From a virus, in the IMG/VR virus record IMGVR_UViG_3300021962_000147, positions 1 through 53,338 of that record: DNA of 53,338 nucleotides, one strand, 5' to 3'. Of the stretch, positions 23,883-33,169 are shown in pieces. The first letter of the stretch is position 1; each line of letters opens with the position of its first letter. The notes under the pieces are model-generated. The model did no database searches. It was not told the DNA's origin and saw only the letters and a program-made list of their open reading frames with translations. Position numbers and translations under genes: made by a program.

Positions 23883-24331
23883 TACCTAACCTCTATTGTT
23901 TTTACATCTGACTTATTAAGAAATTTCTTTACAGTATCCCACTGAAGATAATGGTCATCTTTTTTATAATAAACGTATTTAACTGTGCTATTTGCTATTA
24001 GCTTAGCACAAGAAAAACATGGAGGTCCATTTACGTATATCTTAGTGGGCTTTGCGCTATAGTCGCTATGTAGGAAAGCATTTGCTTCTGCGTGAATGGC
24101 TATACAGTTATCATAGTTTGATCCATTGGGGCTATCTTCGTAAACCCTAGGACAGCCACCATCATTGCAGTGCTCAAAACCACTTGGTCCACCATTATAA
24201 CCAAAGCCAACTATATGATTAGATTCATCAACCAGTACAGCACAATATTTTCTTTTAGAACATGTAGAAAAAATTGTAGCGGAGATTTCACACATATCCA
24301 TAAATTGGATATCTTTTCTTTGTACCTTCAT
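23882..24331 (-). CDS. deoxycytidylate deaminase
   Basis: The 149-residue enzyme has the zinc deaminase motifs: HAEANA (His and catalytic Glu) and PPCFSCAK (two zinc Cys), with an N-terminal C-rich NGGCPR insertion typical of dCMP deaminases. It converts dCMP to dUMP, feeding ThyX next door. Length fits. The gene is separated from ThyX by a small membrane-protein ORF. Confidence 0.85.
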   Translation of the reverse strand: MKVQRKDIQFMDMCEISATIFSTCSKRKYCAVLVDESNHIVGFGYNGGPSGFEHCNDGGCPRVYEDSPNGSNYDNCIAIHAEANAFLHSDYSAKPTKIYVNGPPCFSCAKLIANSTVKYVYYKKDDHYLQWDTVKKFLNKSDVKTIEVR

Positions 24332-24332
24332 A

Positions 24333-24497
24333 TTAAATCAAAATTAATATACCAGACAAAAACCCAATAAATAGCGCTAAAGATATGGCAATATTTTTAG
24401 TTCTTTTTGTTTCACTAAATTGTGCCACCAACTGCAAGGAAACTATATAGTTAATTAAAAGAGTAAAAATTATTGCAATGAAGAAATCATATATCAT
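24333..24497 (-). CDS. two-helix membrane protein, 54 residues
   Basis: The ORF MIYDFFIAIIFTLLINYIVS... has two hydrophobic helices (about residues 4-22 and 35-54) linked by a basic SETKRTKN loop. It overlaps the thyX end by 11 nt and ends 1 nt before the deaminase start. Its ribosome site is weak. It fits a small phage membrane protein; function unknown. Confidence 0.5.
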   Translation of the reverse strand: MIYDFFIAIIFTLLINYIVSLQLVAQFSETKRTKNIAISLALFIGFLSGILILI

Positions 24498-25212
24498 TTT
24501 TATGAACCAGACAATTGATTGTGACAGGAAAAACTGGAGCTATCAAATGATGCACTGCCTTTGCATATTCTCTAATTTCATATTGGGAATCGTGCTCAAG
24601 TCTTTGATTAAGAAAGAGACACACGGACTGCAAAGAACATGACCATCTATATACTACATACATTCCATAAGCTGGTAACATAAGTCTAGCCTGTTCAGGG
24701 GCTACCCCAGATTCAAGGGCTAAATTATAAATAGCTTCACCTTGTTCAACGTATTTAATTAAATTCTCAGTAAGAATTGAACCAGTCCATGGATCAACCG
24801 GACCACCAGATCCCTGCTTTGAATTTTCTGGTGCCATTCTCCATTCATCGTTTTTTGGAATATAGAATTCTGGCTCCATAGTTATATATCGTCTAGATGA
24901 CTCATTCCAAGAATCCATTGTATGGTCTGAGCCTACAACATATTTCCAATGCTGTCTAGCTACCATGAGTGGTGCTTTAAATTCAAATGTAGCAAAAGCA
25001 TGTCTGAACGGTGACATGTGATTTTCTCTTGCTAAGAAATCAATCAGTCGTGCATCACCAGGGCTAATTTCTTTACTCTCTTTTGCATAAGAGGCGCGAG
25101 CAGCATTGGCAACGGATAAATCCGATCCCATTGTGTCAACTAATCTAACATAACCTTTATCTAAAACATCAATAAAATTGTTTTGCTTCTCTAAAGCAAT
25201 GTTTTCACTCAT
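24487..25212 (-). CDS. thyX: flavin-dependent thymidylate synthase
   Basis: The 241-residue protein matches ThyX of actinobacteriophages: ARASYAKESKE near the N-terminus, the core RQHWKYVVGSD...WNESSRRY in place of the canonical RHRxxSxNExSxR, and a C-terminal EIREYAKAVHHLIAPVFP. It makes dTMP from dUMP with FAD. The start at 25212 follows GAGGAAGAAG; the frame to 25227 lacks this. Confidence 0.9.
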   Translation of the reverse strand: MSENIALEKQNNFIDVLDKGYVRLVDTMGSDLSVANAARASYAKESKEISPGDARLIDFLARENHMSPFRHAFATFEFKAPLMVARQHWKYVVGSDHTMDSWNESSRRYITMEPEFYIPKNDEWRMAPENSKQGSGGPVDPWTGSILTENLIKYVEQGEAIYNLALESGVAPEQARLMLPAYGMYVVYRWSCSLQSVCLFLNQRLEHDSQYEIREYAKAVHHLIAPVFPVTINCLVHKNDI

Positions 25213-25540
25213 CTTCTTCCTCGTCAATATTAAAACTCTGATCTAATTCAATGAACAATTCTACCATACAGTTGTTTAAATCTTCACCTGACTTATATAA
25301 AATATCTAAAACTTCAGGTATATCCTCATTAATAGGCGGTTCATTACTAAGTAACATAAAAATGATTTGAGAAACATTAGAAACACAATCGCCTAAAACC
25401 TCCTGCAATAATACAAGCTGCTTTAGGTCATAGGCAAGAAGCTTTTCCTTATCTTCATTTACTTCATTGATATTTGTTGATTTTATGATTTCGGAAAATA
25501 ATTCGTTTATCTTATCATTATCCATATGTTCATCAGACAT
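25205..25540 (-). CDS. hypothetical acidic helical protein, 111 residues
   Basis: The protein (MSDEHMDNDKINELF...) is strongly acidic with helical repeats and resembles small phage partners of unknown role. The start at 25540 follows AGAG; the longer frame to 25579 overlaps the reductase gene end. It lies between ribonucleotide reductase and ThyX with an 8-nt overlap to the latter. Confidence 0.55.
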   Translation of the reverse strand: MSDEHMDNDKINELFSEIIKSTNINEVNEDKEKLLAYDLKQLVLLQEVLGDCVSNVSQIIFMLLSNEPPINEDIPEVLDILYKSGEDLNNCMVELFIELDQSFNIDEEEDE

Positions 25541-25548
25541 TTTAAGCT

Positions 25549-27480
25549 CTACTTTATTGGACAAGCTCCGGTAGCGCACTCTAAATCATCAAGAGAAAAA
25601 TCTCCAGATATATCAGTAAATGACACTTCCTTAATCTTTGACTTAAGCTTGTTGTATTCATCTTCACTAATCTCTTCATATGGAGCAAGAGCAAAACCAT
25701 GCTCACTATGAAGAAGGAATGATACAGACTTAACCTTATTCTTATAATTTGCTTTTAGCCAATCCTGTATATCATTAAGTTCTTCTTTTCTATAATATAC
25801 AGTAACACTAACGTTATTATCTGCCCAATTAGACTGAGCCTTAACAACCCATTCAAGCTGATTAATTGCAGTTAAATCCTTAGCTAACGTAGCGTGGTCG
25901 GGAGTTTCTGCTGGAAATTCAACAACACAAATAGTGTGATTTTCTTTACCGTCAATACCAACATCATAAACAACCTTGTATCCCTTGTCTCTACAGTACT
26001 GAACCAGTGGATCGCTGCTACCCATTCTTACTCTGCGAATGTAATGTTTTGCATAAGCTGGGTGAATTCCTGGCGTAACACCCGCTAACAAGCTTAGGGT
26101 TCCGCTAGGCTTGACAGTTGTTAGCTTAATTGATGGGTTGATACCTAAATTCTTCGACCACTCTGAGTCAAATGACTTAAGCTCATTGTAGCAATCGCTA
26201 ACCCAGGAAAGCTGTTCTTGAGTTGATTGCAACCATCCAGTAATTCCCTGACCGAGTCTACGGTTCTTTGCAATTACTTCCATACTCTTTTGATATGGGT
26301 AAGCAAGAGTTGTAATGGCTTTCTGCGTCTTGTAAAGAAGCTTGCTAAGATCGATTAATTCTTCTTTTGAAGATATATTTGGTAGAAAAATTTCTGCAAG
26401 GTTGCAAGGCTCTCCGTCTTCCAGACCGATTTCACCACATGGGTTCGTACCAATAACTTTTGAGTCATTAACCTTTTCTCCTAATCTACCATTTTTTCTG
26501 ATAAGTGCTCTATTGATAAGACCATATGGTTCACCTGAGCCGTCATAACCTTTCCAGAATTCTTCAATGATTTCATCATATGCGTCTGCATATATTGAGT
26601 TATTTGAATTAGCTCTCCAACCAGGAATATCACCCTTACCCCAATTTTTTGCGCGAAGGAATAAGAAATCATCAGGATCTCCAATTGCAATTTGAGCTGA
26701 ACGACGTGCCGAACCTGCTACTACCACCTTGCCAATAATGTTAGCAATATCAAGGGCATCAATTGACCTAATCTTCTTCCCAGCTCTTGAACTAAGAATC
26801 TTACATATGTCGGTTATTCCTTCGATGAGGACCTCTGGACCTGATGCTGTTCCGCCAAACGTTTTTAGCGGTGCACCAAAACCACGAATAAGAATAGTTG
26901 AATAGGTAAAAGATTTGCCAGTGCAGAAATAGCTATCAAGAACTTTACCAAGTAATTCTGACCAGCCAAATCTTGAATCAGGAACTATAAAGTCGGCATC
27001 GTTTGAACGCTCATGTCTGATATGGTCAACATCTTTAACCTTTGGAAACTCATGCACAGATGCTCTTTCCACTGTATATCCAACACCACCACCAAGCATT
27101 AGGTGATCCATTAAGAATTTAAAGTCATCTACTTTTGATATTGTTGTCATCCAGCAGTTTACAAGTGAAACACCACTCATCTTCTTAACTAGCGGTGTAC
27201 CCAACTGCCATAAAGCACGACCAGAAAAAGTACCCTTAAGGTTAAATATGTAATCAAATAATCTTTCAGCTTCTTCCTTGGTGTAATTAGCACCAATTTC
27301 TTGAGCTCCGTTAACGCAACGGGCAATTGTCTCATGCCAGTTTTCTTTTCTTCCCAAAGATTCAATGTCCCTAGAATAGGTTCTCTTGTAGACTATCTCA
27401 CCCATTCCATTAAAGCCCCAAGGTGGCGTTTTTGTTGCGTAGGACTGTACAAATTCTTCTGAAAGAATATCGGATTGCAT
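25549..27480 (-). CDS. nrdJ: class II (B12-dependent) ribonucleotide reductase
   Basis: The 643-residue protein has the reductase barrel motifs: GGGVGYTVE near residue 130, NPCGEIGLEDGEPCNLAEI with thiyl-type and redox cysteines, and a C-terminal CATGACPIK supplying the Cys pair that re-reduces the active site. No small subunit gene is near, which suits adenosylcobalamin-dependent NrdJ. It makes deoxyribonucleotides and heads the nucleotide operon. AAGGAG stands 7 nt before the ATG. Confidence 0.88.
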   Translation of the reverse strand: MQSDILSEEFVQSYATKTPPWGFNGMGEIVYKRTYSRDIESLGRKENWHETIARCVNGAQEIGANYTKEEAERLFDYIFNLKGTFSGRALWQLGTPLVKKMSGVSLVNCWMTTISKVDDFKFLMDHLMLGGGVGYTVERASVHEFPKVKDVDHIRHERSNDADFIVPDSRFGWSELLGKVLDSYFCTGKSFTYSTILIRGFGAPLKTFGGTASGPEVLIEGITDICKILSSRAGKKIRSIDALDIANIIGKVVVAGSARRSAQIAIGDPDDFLFLRAKNWGKGDIPGWRANSNNSIYADAYDEIIEEFWKGYDGSGEPYGLINRALIRKNGRLGEKVNDSKVIGTNPCGEIGLEDGEPCNLAEIFLPNISSKEELIDLSKLLYKTQKAITTLAYPYQKSMEVIAKNRRLGQGITGWLQSTQEQLSWVSDCYNELKSFDSEWSKNLGINPSIKLTTVKPSGTLSLLAGVTPGIHPAYAKHYIRRVRMGSSDPLVQYCRDKGYKVVYDVGIDGKENHTICVVEFPAETPDHATLAKDLTAINQLEWVVKAQSNWADNNVSVTVYYRKEELNDIQDWLKANYKNKVKSVSFLLHSEHGFALAPYEEISEDEYNKLKSKIKEVSFTDISGDFSLDDLECATGACPIK

Positions 27481-27497
27481 TTTTATCTCCTTGTAAA

Positions 27498-28199
27498 TTA
27501 TTTTGCTTGTATCTTTTTAACGTAATTTTGATTTGCTTTTTGTAACTCTAAATTTTTAATCTTAAGTATTTGATCTGTTGTGTATATTTTGTGTATTTCT
27601 CTTTCAAAAAAGTATCCACTTCTCCAGTTGAACATGTTCTTTATAACATTTTCGTGATTCATAAAAATATTACAAACAACTGCACCACCGTAAGCCATAA
27701 CTAAATTGGAAAACTTTGATTTTAACTCATCTGCGTTATCTTCATTTACATATCCATTATCTTTTGCTGCATTGTAAAGCCAATTAAATGCTTGTCTAGT
27801 AACTGGAGATATATCAATTGGATCTATTATACCTAACATAATTGCTTTATTTCTATCCTCAGCGATTTTAATGTCTTCTTTTAAGAGATCTTGAAACATT
27901 TTAAACCAATCTCTTTCTTTAAACTGAAGCCATCCAGAACACCAATACAATAGATTATCGGGTGGTTTGGGTATAGCACTCTTTTCTGTATAGTTGAGAA
28001 GTACTGCACAACTTATGGATTTTTTTACAAACTCTTTTCGTTCTTCTGCGTCTTTTCTCTTAGCCCCTGAAGACTCCCATAGTTTTAATAAAGCTTTCTT
28101 CCAGTCATGAGGTCCAAGAAAAATGGTGAGATATTTTTCCGCTACTTCAACTGAAATAACTCGTTCATTAACTACTTTTTCTAAATCTTGATAAGACAT
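27498..28199 (-). CDS. hypothetical 233-residue protein
   Basis: No family is recognised. The protein is helical and mixed in charge, with two Cys (SISCAVLLNY, GAVVCNIFM) and Trp-rich stretches (LLYWCSGWLQFKERDW). An AAGGGA ribosome site precedes the ATG. It is the first gene after the hairpin at 28245-28276 and probably heads the transcript that includes the reductase gene. Confidence 0.6.
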   Translation of the reverse strand: MSYQDLEKVVNERVISVEVAEKYLTIFLGPHDWKKALLKLWESSGAKRKDAEERKEFVKKSISCAVLLNYTEKSAIPKPPDNLLYWCSGWLQFKERDWFKMFQDLLKEDIKIAEDRNKAIMLGIIDPIDISPVTRQAFNWLYNAAKDNGYVNEDNADELKSKFSNLVMAYGGAVVCNIFMNHENVIKNMFNWRSGYFFEREIHKIYTTDQILKIKNLELQKANQNYVKKIQAK

Positions 28200-28244
28200 T
28201 TATAATCCCTTATAAAACCATCTAAACCCATAAAAGCCTGCAAT

Positions 28245-28276
28245 AAAAACATTAGTCCCGCCCTTTCGGGCGGGAC
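28245..28276 (-). terminator. GNRA-looped hairpin, terminator or attenuator
   Basis: On the minus strand a 9-bp stem GTCCCGCCC / GGGCGGGAC closes a GAAA loop and is followed by TAATGTTTTT. It lies between a promoter-like site at 28325-28317 and the next gene, so it may both end tail-gene transcripts and attenuate the downstream operon. Confidence 0.7.
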
Positions 28277-28316
28277 AACTATGTTTGTGATTACCGCCTA
28301 CTAACACTGTGGGATA

Positions 28317-28325
28317 ATTATATCA
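28317..28325 (-). promoter_or_regulatory. extended -10 promoter within an inverted repeat
   Basis: TGATATAAT on the minus strand, flanked by CTGTG (28307-28311) and CACAG (28324-28328), an inverted repeat that could be an operator. Transcription from here meets the hairpin about 40 nt later. Confidence 0.5.
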
Positions 28326-28366
28326 CAGAGCCAGTAGCTCAAATTGTATCTAGGTGTTATTCCTGA

Positions 28367-28690
28367 TTAAAATTTTCCTATCTTACTCAGATACTTTTTC
28401 CTAATCATCTTTTCCAACAAAAGATGGAAAGTTAAACCTAACCACGCTCCTATAAATATATTTTTTCCAATTGTCTGTTCTGTGTGACGCCAAAAAGATC
28501 TAGTTAATGTTTCGATCTTTTTAGTTTTTATCGCATAAACATCATATAAAACTATGATACCTATGAGACCGATCCAGCCTATTAGTCCAGACTTCCTACT
28601 ATCTTTTTCTAGACTAATAGGATTGGATAAAATATTAGAGAGCTTTTGCTGACGGAACACCGTACCATTCTTTAACTTTTTCTCTGCCAT
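28367..28690 (-). CDS. membrane protein, possible holin
   Basis: The ORF ends with a clear phage membrane domain: two hydrophobic helices (GLIGWIGLIGIIVLYDVYA and IFIGAWLGLTFHLL) separated by a basic loop with LTRSFWRHT, resembling actinophage holin-like proteins. The start is uncertain: the ATG at 28690 lies inside the upstream gene with no ribosome site, and a GTG at 28660 is another choice. The C-terminal 90 residues are the safe part. Confidence 0.55.
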   Translation of the reverse strand: MAEKKLKNGTVFRQQKLSNILSNPISLEKDSRKSGLIGWIGLIGIIVLYDVYAIKTKKIETLTRSFWRHTEQTIGKNIFIGAWLGLTFHLLLEKMIRKKYLSKIGKF

Positions 28691-29261
28691 AATCACTAGT
28701 AACATTTGCCTGACCATAGCCAGCTGTAAAAACCTTGGCACTAGTTACGCCTTGTGCTTCAGTTGGTCTAAATACACCAAATGAAGCTGGTGCGCCTTGA
28801 GCCTCTGTTCTTGCTGCATGGCCTGTATTTGCAAACGCATTAGCAGAAGTAACACCGTCAAAGATATAGTTATTGTAACTATATTCGCTAACTCTATCTG
28901 CATGACCATACCCTGATGGGAAAGCAGCTGCACCACTGAGCCCCTTGAATTCTAGAGGACGGAATCTTGCACCATCGTATGTTGCACTACCATTGGGGAA
29001 AGTGCCAGAAAGTGGATGCACATAAAGTGTAGTTCCATTAAAAAGCTGTGATAAAAATCTATTGCCAGGGAACTGACCAGTACCTGGAGCAAAATGATTG
29101 TCTGGAGCACCATCCAAGACGTGACTGGTGCTGTAAAGTGGGTAGTATGAATATGTTCCAGTACCCTTAGCTTTGCCAGTCATAGAGGTATATGGATTGG
29201 TCATCTCAGCGGTTGACCTACCCTTTAGAACTGGTCTTGGTCCAACGTAAAAAGTTGCCAT
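28635..29261 (-). CDS. Gly/Ala-rich protein of unknown role
   Basis: The 208-residue protein is rich in Gly, Ala, Thr and Tyr and has loose repeats, for example TEAQG at two places and SAxxFA(N/T) segments near residues 125-190. It is probably extracellular or virion-bound given its position after the tail genes. No domain is recognised. AAGGAG precedes the ATG, and a TATAAT lies 66 bp upstream. Confidence 0.6.
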   Translation of the reverse strand: MATFYVGPRPVLKGRSTAEMTNPYTSMTGKAKGTGTYSYYPLYSTSHVLDGAPDNHFAPGTGQFPGNRFLSQLFNGTTLYVHPLSGTFPNGSATYDGARFRPLEFKGLSGAAAFPSGYGHADRVSEYSYNNYIFDGVTSANAFANTGHAARTEAQGAPASFGVFRPTEAQGVTSAKVFTAGYGQANVTSDYGREKVKEWYGVPSAKAL

Positions 29262-29326
29262 TTATAGTCTCCTTGTGGATTTGTATGTCTTAATAGTAAA
29301 AGGGTAATCCCTATATTGTAATCTTA

Positions 29327-29332
29327 ATTATA
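29327..29332 (-). promoter_or_regulatory. possible -10 for the Gly/Ala-rich protein gene
   Basis: CGTATAAT on the minus strand overlaps the stop of the upstream gene, 66 bp before the ATG at 29261. There is no good -35. A small GGGATTACCC hairpin lies in the leader. Confidence 0.3.
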
Positions 29333-30590
29333 CGATAAAATCGCATTCTACCTTTAAATCTGATAAAACTGGTGGAGTTTTATCGTCTAACATATTCAAT
29401 GTGACCTCAATCCAAACAGAACTTGATGAACCTGGATTGCTAAGGGTGTAGGATCCACCGTCCTCATAAATAACCCTATAGCTAAATGCTGTAGATAGTA
29501 GACTTGGAGGCACATTATATATGTATGGGGTAACGTTTGTTACTTCCGATATTAACTTACCACTTGGTGCATCAAACTTAACAATAGTCTTGCCAGTAGT
29601 CAAAAATTTATCATATCTAATATCAAGATCCGATAATCCATAGCTATATATATATCTATTCAATTCTTTAAAGTAATTTCTTTGATTCATTTTTATTCTA
29701 ATTGCAGTGATTTCTAGATCACCAAAATAAAAACATAATGGTCCAGAATTTGATATTTTATCCGAACCTGCAGTGGCCCATCCACCAGGTGGAACCTTGC
29801 CTATAGCAGCAGTCTGCCCATTATATAGACCATCAACGTTCAAGTCATACCAACCATCTGACTCGATAAGATTTGGATTTGAATTAGTAGTATATTCTAT
29901 AGAAAATATATCTACGGATCTCATTGGATATGGATTGAACTTTATGCAATTAGTCTTGTTTGAGCCAGTATATTCTGTTGGAATTTTTACGTAAAACATC
30001 ATTTGTGCTCCGGCATTGTTAGCCGTATTGGAGACAATGTTTCTTTTCCATATCTTATTTGGATCATCTAATATTGCGTAGTATGTTGGAGTGGTATCAA
30101 CTACGGATCCACTTGAATCAACTCCAGAATAAGAATTGTCTATTGAAGTTTTAAAGAAATCAGGAACAACTTGACCTGTTGTTGGATTGTAAAACTTGAC
30201 CTTTGAGGTTGATGAACCAGAAACAATCGGTAAACTTATAGTGTTATAGTATGGATCAAAGCTAAGAAGGTCAGTTGAAGAAATAGTGTATGCCGTAGAT
30301 AAAAACGTTGCGTAATCTATCTGAGTTGCACTATAAAGAGATAAGACAGAATCATTTGCCTCTAAGGCAGCTAAGCGATCCTCTAGATCTTGCACGGCAT
30401 TGGATAGGAATGCGTGATCTTTAATAACTCTTTCAAAAGCCTGCTGTAGTTTTGATTCTAGTGTATTTGCTTTATTGTAAAGCGTTACAAGATCTTGATA
30501 ATTTTCTTCAATTCTGGCATTATAGTCTGCGCTATCAACAATGCCATTATATCGAATGTCTCTTTTTTGTGTTCTAATAATTTCTGACAT
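29328..30590 (-). CDS. tail/baseplate structural protein, 420 residues
   Basis: The N-terminal 80 residues form a coiled coil (ARIEENYQDLVTLYNKANTL onward), followed by beta-rich domains. It resembles phage fibre or baseplate proteins with a helical stalk and carbohydrate-binding-like sandwiches. No specific family is recognised. It lies 2 nt after the upstream gene and shares style with the larger neighbours at 31-43 kb. Confidence 0.6.
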   Translation of the reverse strand: MSEIIRTQKRDIRYNGIVDSADYNARIEENYQDLVTLYNKANTLESKLQQAFERVIKDHAFLSNAVQDLEDRLAALEANDSVLSLYSATQIDYATFLSTAYTISSTDLLSFDPYYNTISLPIVSGSSTSKVKFYNPTTGQVVPDFFKTSIDNSYSGVDSSGSVVDTTPTYYAILDDPNKIWKRNIVSNTANNAGAQMMFYVKIPTEYTGSNKTNCIKFNPYPMRSVDIFSIEYTTNSNPNLIESDGWYDLNVDGLYNGQTAAIGKVPPGGWATAGSDKISNSGPLCFYFGDLEITAIRIKMNQRNYFKELNRYIYSYGLSDLDIRYDKFLTTGKTIVKFDAPSGKLISEVTNVTPYIYNVPPSLLSTAFSYRVIYEDGGSYTLSNPGSSSSVWIEVTLNMLDDKTPPVLSDLKVECDFIV

Positions 30591-30591
30591 T

Positions 30592-30999
30592 TTATAATCC
30601 GTTTTCTAGTCTCTTTATTTTATTTTCAATTCTTGAAAGTCTTGCTGACAATATATTGTTATTTTTTATTGATAGATTCTGTATTGAAGATCCGTAAGAA
30701 GTGCTAGGATCATCTATATTGATTTCAATTCCATCAATATCATAGTCAGGTCCATCATTCAATTTATCTGCTAAAGATATAGACTTAATGTTTCCGCTTA
30801 AAGCGTAGCTTTGAGCAAGTACGGAAGCATCTATTTCATCTAGTTCTATTGTAATTCTTTCTAGATCTAATATTAAAGAATTCATTTCCAGAATCTCAGA
30901 TGAGCTTACTCTAGAAGCCCTATACTTTTGTCTAGATCTATTAAATAAAGGCTCTACTATTCTTCTTCTATTAGACTTTTTGGAAAAAGTTATTCCCAT
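30592..30999 (-). CDS. small coiled-coil tail protein, 135 residues
   Basis: A basic N-terminus (KKSNRRRIVEPLFNRSRQK) is followed by an acidic middle and a C-terminal coiled coil (SIKNNNILSARLSRIENKIK). No family is recognised. Its position between two larger tail proteins and the coiled coil suggest an adaptor between virion proteins. Confidence 0.55.
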   Translation of the reverse strand: MGITFSKKSNRRRIVEPLFNRSRQKYRASRVSSSEILEMNSLILDLERITIELDEIDASVLAQSYALSGNIKSISLADKLNDGPDYDIDGIEINIDDPSTSYGSSIQNLSIKNNNILSARLSRIENKIKRLENGL

Positions 31000-31039
31000 G
31001 TAAAAATCACCTTCTATATATTAGTACTGTCCACATAGA

Positions 31040-33169
31040 CTAGATACTGGAATGCTTAAATTTTATTCTATAAGATTGCAAAACTGGAGTTGAATATGGA
31101 TTCTCATACCTACCCAAATCTGCTCTGAATCTTATGGATTCGACAGATCTTGCTGTTTTTGCCGTATAACCAAATCGACAAGTTCCTTCTAATTTTTGTG
31201 ATGAAAATATTTGTTTAATTCCAAATATAGTATCAACTGTAAAATAATTTTCTTTATCTATCTCTTTATTTGCAAAATCAAAAGGATCTAGGTAATAAAA
31301 ATAGTCTACAAATATAGAACCAAACTTTGATAAGCTGGTTCCTTCCATTAGTGAAAATGAAGCTACGCCATTATATGGCTTGTCATAGGTTATTATTATG
31401 TTATTTATACCTTCAACAAAATTCCACTCTATACTTTTAGATACAACACCATTTGGAAGGTCTGCTATCAACTCTCCATTTAAATATATGGCGAGGTTAA
31501 AATTATAATTAATTTTATTAACTGTATATATTACTCTTTGAGCTGAGTTACAAAGCAGCTTTGACTGCACGTATCCGCTTGAGGGAGATGTTATCCCTGG
31601 ATATATTGATCCCAATTGTTCTTTTAGGGTAGAGGATAAAATATTTGGTTTATTCTGTTGAATTTCTGTTGACCAGAATGAAAGATCCTTATATTTTTGA
31701 ACTGTTGTATCCTGCATAATGTAATAATAGTGCTTAAATGAATCCACATTTCCATACAATGATGGATTGATATAGTCTGTAGATCTGTTCAAAGTAGCTA
31801 CCTTGTATACTGTTTTTCCAGTGTACAAGGTAGATGACGGATTAATCTCGTCTGCATTTTTTGATGTAGCACTTAATGGGGTAAGCTGCAGATCTGAAGC
31901 TGATGGTTCTGATTTAATTAAAATATTTTCTCTTGTAGAACCCTCAAAAGAAACAATGGAAGAAAATCCTGCTGACTCAGATCCCTGTGGAGATATTGGA
32001 ATCCAATTAAAGTCTGAAATACTTGTAGCTGATGGAACGTCTTGAGCTACATAATATTTAATTTCCGTTCCACTTACAGCTTGGTCTTGTACGTCTATAG
32101 AAACGGAATCAATAAATATTGTAGAATTGTCTGTGCTTGGTATCGAGTGTGGTTCTGATACAAAAACTGCGTTCTTGTCATAGTATTTTGATCCTATCAT
32201 CAATTCTCTTAAACCGAATTTATATTTATAAGGATTATTTGATCCTGCAACTACAGCATCCGGCTCTATCTTAGACATAATTAGATCTATAGATGAATAG
32301 CTGTCAGCAGGAAGTGAGGCAGTAAATGTTCCGTAATCCTGTCTTGAATCCACTGTCCTAATTTCAGACTGCTTAGTTGTATCGGAATAATTAGCTATAA
32401 CGTATATGTTAACTGGAGATGTAGTAGAAACCACTCCTTGAACTTTAGATATAACTATATTGCTATTTAAAGGTATTCTAATGCTTAAAGAAAAAGAATT
32501 AATCTCTGCAGAATTATATTCATAGTCCCAATAAGTATCTGTAAGTCCATCAAATATATTGTTAAACAAAGATAAATCCATGCTAACAGGTAGTATGGAT
32601 CCGTTAACTGACAGTGATGCATTCGCGCTTGCAGATACTATATTGTTTACAGTTAAGTTGTTGTAATTAGCTGATGTTAATGATGGTAATTCAACGTTCT
32701 TTTTACTAGTATTTATATATACATTGCTAAAATCTAGATCTGATTTATTAAGGGATGCAAAGTTTTCTGTTATAGAATAAAAGAAACCGTCTGAATTATT
32801 ATTAGAAAATAATAAGTCATCTACCTTAGACTCTAGTTCTATTCTTCTTTTTTTTAAATTTTCCAATTTTTTATTTAATGCATTGATAGTTCCCATTAAT
32901 TGATCATTATTTTGAAAAATGGAATCAAAAATAATATCAACATTAAAAACTGAATTAGCCATTATAGAATTCAAAACATCTACGTCAGTTACCGATATAC
33001 TCCTAAGTATATCTGTATCTACTCTAAGTGGGAATCCCGCTTTATTAACTGTAAAATAGTCATTAAATGCCTTTCTAATCTGTTGATCATCTGGCATAAC
33101 TCCTGAAGTATGAAATATCTTATACAGATTTTCAAGCAAACGAGTTTTTTGTATTGTAGATATATTCAC
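31040..33169 (-). CDS. tail/baseplate protein with discoidin-like domain, 709 residues
   Basis: It starts with a helical region and a coiled coil (about residues 75-120), then beta-rich domains including FDGLTDTYWDYEYN, the surface pattern of F5/8 (discoidin-like) domains, and ends STPVLQSYRIKFKHSSI. The same end and domain style recur in the 33166-35022 gene, so the two look paralogous. It probably binds host surface glycans. It overlaps the upstream gene by 4 nt. Confidence 0.6.
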   Translation of the reverse strand: MNISTIQKTRLLENLYKIFHTSGVMPDDQQIRKAFNDYFTVNKAGFPLRVDTDILRSISVTDVDVLNSIMANSVFNVDIIFDSIFQNNDQLMGTINALNKKLENLKKRRIELESKVDDLLFSNNNSDGFFYSITENFASLNKSDLDFSNVYINTSKKNVELPSLTSANYNNLTVNNIVSASANASLSVNGSILPVSMDLSLFNNIFDGLTDTYWDYEYNSAEINSFSLSIRIPLNSNIVISKVQGVVSTTSPVNIYVIANYSDTTKQSEIRTVDSRQDYGTFTASLPADSYSSIDLIMSKIEPDAVVAGSNNPYKYKFGLRELMIGSKYYDKNAVFVSEPHSIPSTDNSTIFIDSVSIDVQDQAVSGTEIKYYVAQDVPSATSISDFNWIPISPQGSESAGFSSIVSFEGSTRENILIKSEPSASDLQLTPLSATSKNADEINPSSTLYTGKTVYKVATLNRSTDYINPSLYGNVDSFKHYYYIMQDTTVQKYKDLSFWSTEIQQNKPNILSSTLKEQLGSIYPGITSPSSGYVQSKLLCNSAQRVIYTVNKINYNFNLAIYLNGELIADLPNGVVSKSIEWNFVEGINNIIITYDKPYNGVASFSLMEGTSLSKFGSIFVDYFYYLDPFDFANKEIDKENYFTVDTIFGIKQIFSSQKLEGTCRFGYTAKTARSVESIRFRADLGRYENPYSTPVLQSYRIKFKHSSI

